The notes beneath the pieces were generated by a model. The model made no database searches. It saw only the letters and a program-made list of their open reading frames with translations, and was not told the origin of the DNA. Made by a program: the position numbers and the translations under genes. A DNA stretch of 46,548 nucleotides from CAYXWM01 sp964468805 (lineage in GTDB: Bacteria; Bacillota; Clostridia; Lachnospirales; WRBF01), in NCBI GenBank assembly GCA_964468805.1, contig CAYXWM010000015.1, positions 1-46,548 on the forward strand, in the 5' to 3' direction. Of the stretch, positions 44,264 through 46,548 are shown in pieces; positions within the stretch are counted from its first letter, which is position 1; the number at the start of each line of letters is the position of its first letter.

Positions 44264-44863
44264 TTATCTTACATTCATATGCGTAAGATTTTCCAAAGGT
44301 ACTCGTTGAAATTCTTGAGATCTTTCAGAGCAGACCGTTAAAATAAATTTATCTGTCTGCATTTGAGTAAATATCAAATTATCGGGAATATTCTTGGGTT
44401 CATAGCTGAAATATTTGTAAACACTTTCAAACCTCGTCCAGAGTTTGGTAAATTCTACCTCGGGGTTTGATAATTGGGATATTTCCAACCATTGTTCCCG
44501 GTTACAAAGCTTCTTTGCTGCCTTGGGGTTATATTCTCTGAAATCCTGAATGTCTGCTCCTATGGGGTTTTGTGATAAAGCACAGGCTATTCCGGTTTTG
44601 CAATGGGATATATTAAAGTGTATTTGAGGATAGTCGGGCAGGTAGGGTTTGTCGTATATATCATTAGAAATATTCAACGGTGGATTTACGTCAAACTCCG
44701 ATTTCAATCCGTATTCCAGCAATAAATACGCAACAATACATTGATTCTTATTCAAGTCATGTTTAAATTTCAGATATTTTTCCTGTCTATCCTTGGGCAT
44801 CTTACGAAAGAAAAAATCCCTTTCTTCTTTGCTCAAGTTAAAATTATCCGTGTAATAAACCAT
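44264..44863 (-). CDS. 4'-phosphopantetheinyl transferase (Sfp-type)
   Basis: A 199-residue cytoplasmic transferase that loads CoA-derived phosphopantetheine onto carrier proteins. It has the family motifs IGADIQDF (metal-binding Asp) and WTRFESVYKY (W-x3-E-x3-K). It is slightly shorter than Sfp. The ATG at 44863 has AGAGGTTG upstream and lies one base after the stop of the Gx transporter gene, so it is coupled. An ATG at 44893 lies inside that gene. No carrier-protein or NRPS/PKS gene is nearby. Confidence 0.9.
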   Translation of the reverse strand: MVYYTDNFNLSKEERDFFFRKMPKDRQEKYLKFKHDLNKNQCIVAYLLLEYGLKSEFDVNPPLNISNDIYDKPYLPDYPQIHFNISHCKTGIACALSQNPIGADIQDFREYNPKAAKKLCNREQWLEISQLSNPEVEFTKLWTRFESVYKYFSYEPKNIPDNLIFTQMQTDKFILTVCSERSQEFQRVPLENLTHMNVR

Positions 44864-44864
44864 T

Positions 44865-45377
44865 TCAACCTCTTTTGGCACTTTCCAAGACATTTATTAT
44901 ATACCATGAAAGTATACCAATTAAACAGCCTGTTAAACATCCTGTCAACAAAAGTAAGGGCAGTAGGTAACCCATTTTAAAACTTCCCAAAACAAAAATT
45001 ACGCCCAGAAGCTGTCCAACATTGTGAAAAACACCGCCCAGAACGCTTACTCCCACGGTTCCCACGGTTTTAAAACGCTTTGCTCCGGTCATCACAGCAA
45101 AACTCAACAATCCTCCGCAGACACTGTAAATAAACCCCGATGCATTTCCAAACAAAAAAGCCACCAGCAGTATCCGTAGTATATTTACAAAAAAAGCATT
45201 TGTGGGTCCGGAGGTATAAAGAGCTATAAGAACCACAATATTTGTCAGTCCCAATTTTAAGCCCACAACTCCGAAATTAAAGGGAATCAACCGCTCTACA
45301 TAGGAAACTATCAATGCCAATGCTACAAAAACCGCATTGAGAGCTATATTTTTCGCAGAAATTTTAATAATCCTCAC
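44865..45377 (-). CDS. Gx transporter family membrane protein
   Basis: A 170-residue integral membrane protein with about five to six helices. The pattern ALNAVFVALALIVSYVERLIPF and LGLTNIVVLIALY is that of the family once labelled heptaprenyl diphosphate synthase component I; transport is inferred for the family. It follows a NusG-domain-II gene, the usual partner. The GTG at 45377 lacks a clear ribosome site, and a family B MITE lies 26 bp upstream, so the start region may have been changed. Confidence 0.85.
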   Translation of the reverse strand: MRIIKISAKNIALNAVFVALALIVSYVERLIPFNFGVVGLKLGLTNIVVLIALYTSGPTNAFFVNILRILLVAFLFGNASGFIYSVCGGLLSFAVMTGAKRFKTVGTVGVSVLGGVFHNVGQLLGVIFVLGSFKMGYLLPLLLLTGCLTGCLIGILSWYIINVLESAKRG

Positions 45378-45403
45378 CGCTGTTAATCGTTATAACGAAC
45401 AAG

Positions 45404-45506
45404 TATATTGATTCCATTTTAAACAGAGGTAAAAATAATAATTTTTTCCAACGGTTCAAGGAAAAAACGATTATTTTTGTCCTTCATCTTATATGGAATT
45501 AGTATA
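45404..45506 (-). repeat. MITE-like palindromic element, family B copy 3
   Basis: A 103-bp copy close to 31406-31511 and in the same orientation. It separates the NusG-domain-II gene from its Gx transporter partner. Confidence 0.85.
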
Positions 45507-45556
45507 ATTTGTATTATGTATTAAACCGGTTTAATTTGATTTGCCAACCGGGTATT

Positions 45557-45895
45557 TTATTTAAGCCGCTGTACTTCAATTATAACTTGATTGGGCAGAC
45601 AAACTACCGATTGCTCCGTGGAATCTATCCAACCCTGTGAGATACAGAGTTTGTCCGGGCAATCCGCTTGGTACATATGAACGGAGTTATTCGCTATCTC
45701 CACAATATTAAGACCTTTTACCGTTTCCACGGTTATCTTTTGGGATATATCAATGGGGTATGAGCCGAAAGTTTTACCACCAACAGATACCGAAACCATT
45801 GCCGAATCTCCTGCCGTAGAGAAAAAATATATGAAAAGAGCTGTTGACAGCAAAACAACAGCAACAATAATAATTATATCTGCCTTTTTAAACAC
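45557..45895 (-). CDS. NusG domain II-containing protein
   Basis: 112 residues with an N-terminal membrane anchor (about 6-27) and a small beta domain. It contains the paired cysteines of CPDKLC and the QSVVCLPN motif, typical of the DUF1312/NusG domain II family. Its function is unknown; it is usually next to Gx transporter genes, as here. The start is GTG at 45895 with AAAGGTG upstream. Confidence 0.88.
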   Translation of the reverse strand: MFKKADIIIIVAVVLLSTALFIYFFSTAGDSAMVSVSVGGKTFGSYPIDISQKITVETVKGLNIVEIANNSVHMYQADCPDKLCISQGWIDSTEQSVVCLPNQVIIEVQRLK

Positions 45896-46002
45896 AAACT
45901 TACACCTTTCTCAGAAGGTATGAAAATTCATACTGCAAAATTTATCTTATAATATTTTACCGGAAAATATACTATTGTACAAGTCCGGGCATATTATAGC
46001 AT

Positions 46003-46038
46003 AAAAAAGGCAAGAAAATCTTCCCGGATTTTCTTGCC
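46003..46038 (-). terminator. Terminator of spoVAE
   Basis: A 12-bp perfect stem GGCAAGAAAATC / GATTTTCTTGCC, followed on the minus strand by six T (46003-46008). Confidence 0.9.
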
Positions 46039-46052
46039 ATGTTTTATAACTT

Positions 46053-46406
46053 CTATTTTTCTTTGGGATTAAATATTAAGGAAGCCAAGAACCCAAATAC
46101 CATTGCCGCCGTCAGTCCTGCCGCTGCCGCTTGCAAGCCGCCCGTAAAAATACCGGCGAAGCCTTTTGAGTCTATTTCGGATTTTACACCTTTCCAGAGA
46201 AGGTAACCAAACCCCGGCAGAGGAACCGAAGCCCCGGCTCCGCCGTATTCCGCCAGTTTTTCATAAACTCCCAAACCGCCCAGTAAGCATCCCGCCACCA
46301 CAAATATAACCAATATTCTGGCAGAGGTTAGCTTGGTTTTATCCAATAAAATTTGTCCCAGGACGCAAATTAATCCTCCGACGACAAAAGCTCTTATATA
46401 ATCCAT
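46053..46406 (-). CDS. spoVAE: Stage V sporulation protein AE
   Basis: A 117-residue membrane protein with four hydrophobic segments. It has GGLICVLGQILLDKTKLT, GGAGASVPLPGFGYLLWKGV and a Gly/Ala-rich C-terminal helix. SpoVA proteins move dipicolinic acid into the spore. spoVAC and spoVAD usually precede it, but the 142 bp upstream inside the window contain no such gene. The ATG at 46406 follows AGGAGTTGA. Confidence 0.93.
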   Translation of the reverse strand: MDYIRAFVVGGLICVLGQILLDKTKLTSARILVIFVVAGCLLGGLGVYEKLAEYGGAGASVPLPGFGYLLWKGVKSEIDSKGFAGIFTGGLQAAAAGLTAAMVFGFLASLIFNPKEK

Positions 46407-46435
46407 AAAGTCAACTCCTGTGTTAAACTTGAGTA

Positions 46436-46466
46436 TAGTATTGTTCTCAAAGCGGCTTTATATGCA
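46436..46466 (-). promoter_or_regulatory. Candidate sigma-G promoter of spoVAE
   Basis: On the minus strand TGCATA (46461-46466), 18 bp, AATACTA (46436-46442). This fits the sigma-G consensus TGHATA-N17/18-CATWHTA with one mismatch, and gives a leader of about 22 bases containing the ribosome site. Confidence 0.45.
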
Positions 46467-46548
46467 TAAAAAGGCAGTAGTTGATTTTGAAATTAAGTAT
46501 AATGCAAATGTTTGCATAATTTTTTATCCAACCTGCCAAATAAAACTT

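Noticed and set aside
46489..46501. GAAATTAAGTATA, identical to the right end of family A
   Set aside because: No matching left end or subterminal arm is visible upstream; it could be a decayed end or coincidence.

Overview
The window looks like a chromosomal segment from an AT-rich, anaerobic, spore-forming member of the Firmicutes (Clostridia). Three things support this. There are sporulation genes (yqfC, yqfD, spoVAE) and clostridial gene orders (yqfC-yqfD-phoH-pgpH-ybeY; darA-yaaR-holB; a NusG-domain-II gene followed by a Gx transporter gene). Ribosome binding sites are strong and purine-rich, with several TTG and GTG starts. There is also an oxygen-sensitive glycyl radical enzyme. The species cannot be named from the sequence alone. 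I saw no prophage, CRISPR array, tRNA or rRNA gene.

Layout. 1-297: left edge with a MITE-like palindromic element and the terminator of the first operon. 298-12066 (minus strand): a sugar-type locus of histidine kinase, AraC-type response regulator, YtfQ-like sugar-binding lipoprotein, ATPase with two nucleotide-binding domains, two different permeases, a glycyl radical activase and a glycyl radical enzyme (GRE). 12743-13810: D-Ala-D-Ala ligase. 14307-21148 (plus): a double-MarR regulator, then a three-gene unit of lipoprotein RND adaptor, RND pump and membrane-anchored C39-like peptidase. 21336-23891: a multi-PAS diguanylate cyclase. 24406-26403: a low-complexity Thr/Asn/Gly-rich lipoprotein with five 23-residue repeats. 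26452-33211 (minus): DUF3048 lipoprotein, ybeY, the c-di-AMP phosphodiesterase pgpH, phoH, yqfD, yqfC. 33673-40734 (plus): a full phosphate module pstS-pstC-pstA-pstB-phoU plus a PhoB/PhoR-like pair. 41109-46406 (minus): rplL and rplJ with an L10 leader, holB, yaaR, darA, a phosphopantetheinyl transferase, a Gx transporter, a NusG-domain-II protein and spoVAE.

How the genes work together. The two-component pair probably senses an extracellular ligand and activates the binding-protein operon. The imported furanose-like sugar, or a metabolite of it, may be the GRE substrate. The GRE active-site loop reads Gly-Cys-Asn-Asp rather than the Gly-Cys-X-Glu usual in dehydratase and decarboxylase GREs, so the substrate is open. 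This is the best candidate for an undescribed system. The double MarR protein probably controls the efflux unit; a dyad overlaps the -10 box of the efflux promoter. pgpH (c-di-AMP hydrolysis) and darA (c-di-AMP receptor) both point to c-di-AMP signalling.

Two families of short palindromic elements are scattered between genes. Family A is about 140 bp (three full copies and one internally deleted copy). Family B is about 105 bp (three full copies and one deleted copy). They share similar TATACT termini. One element of each family sits between pstA and pstB. Other points of interest are a circularly permuted PstS, a possible AUU start for pstC, an rplJL pair detached from rplKA and rpoBC, and candidate sigma-G and sigma-E promoters in front of spoVAE and yqfC.
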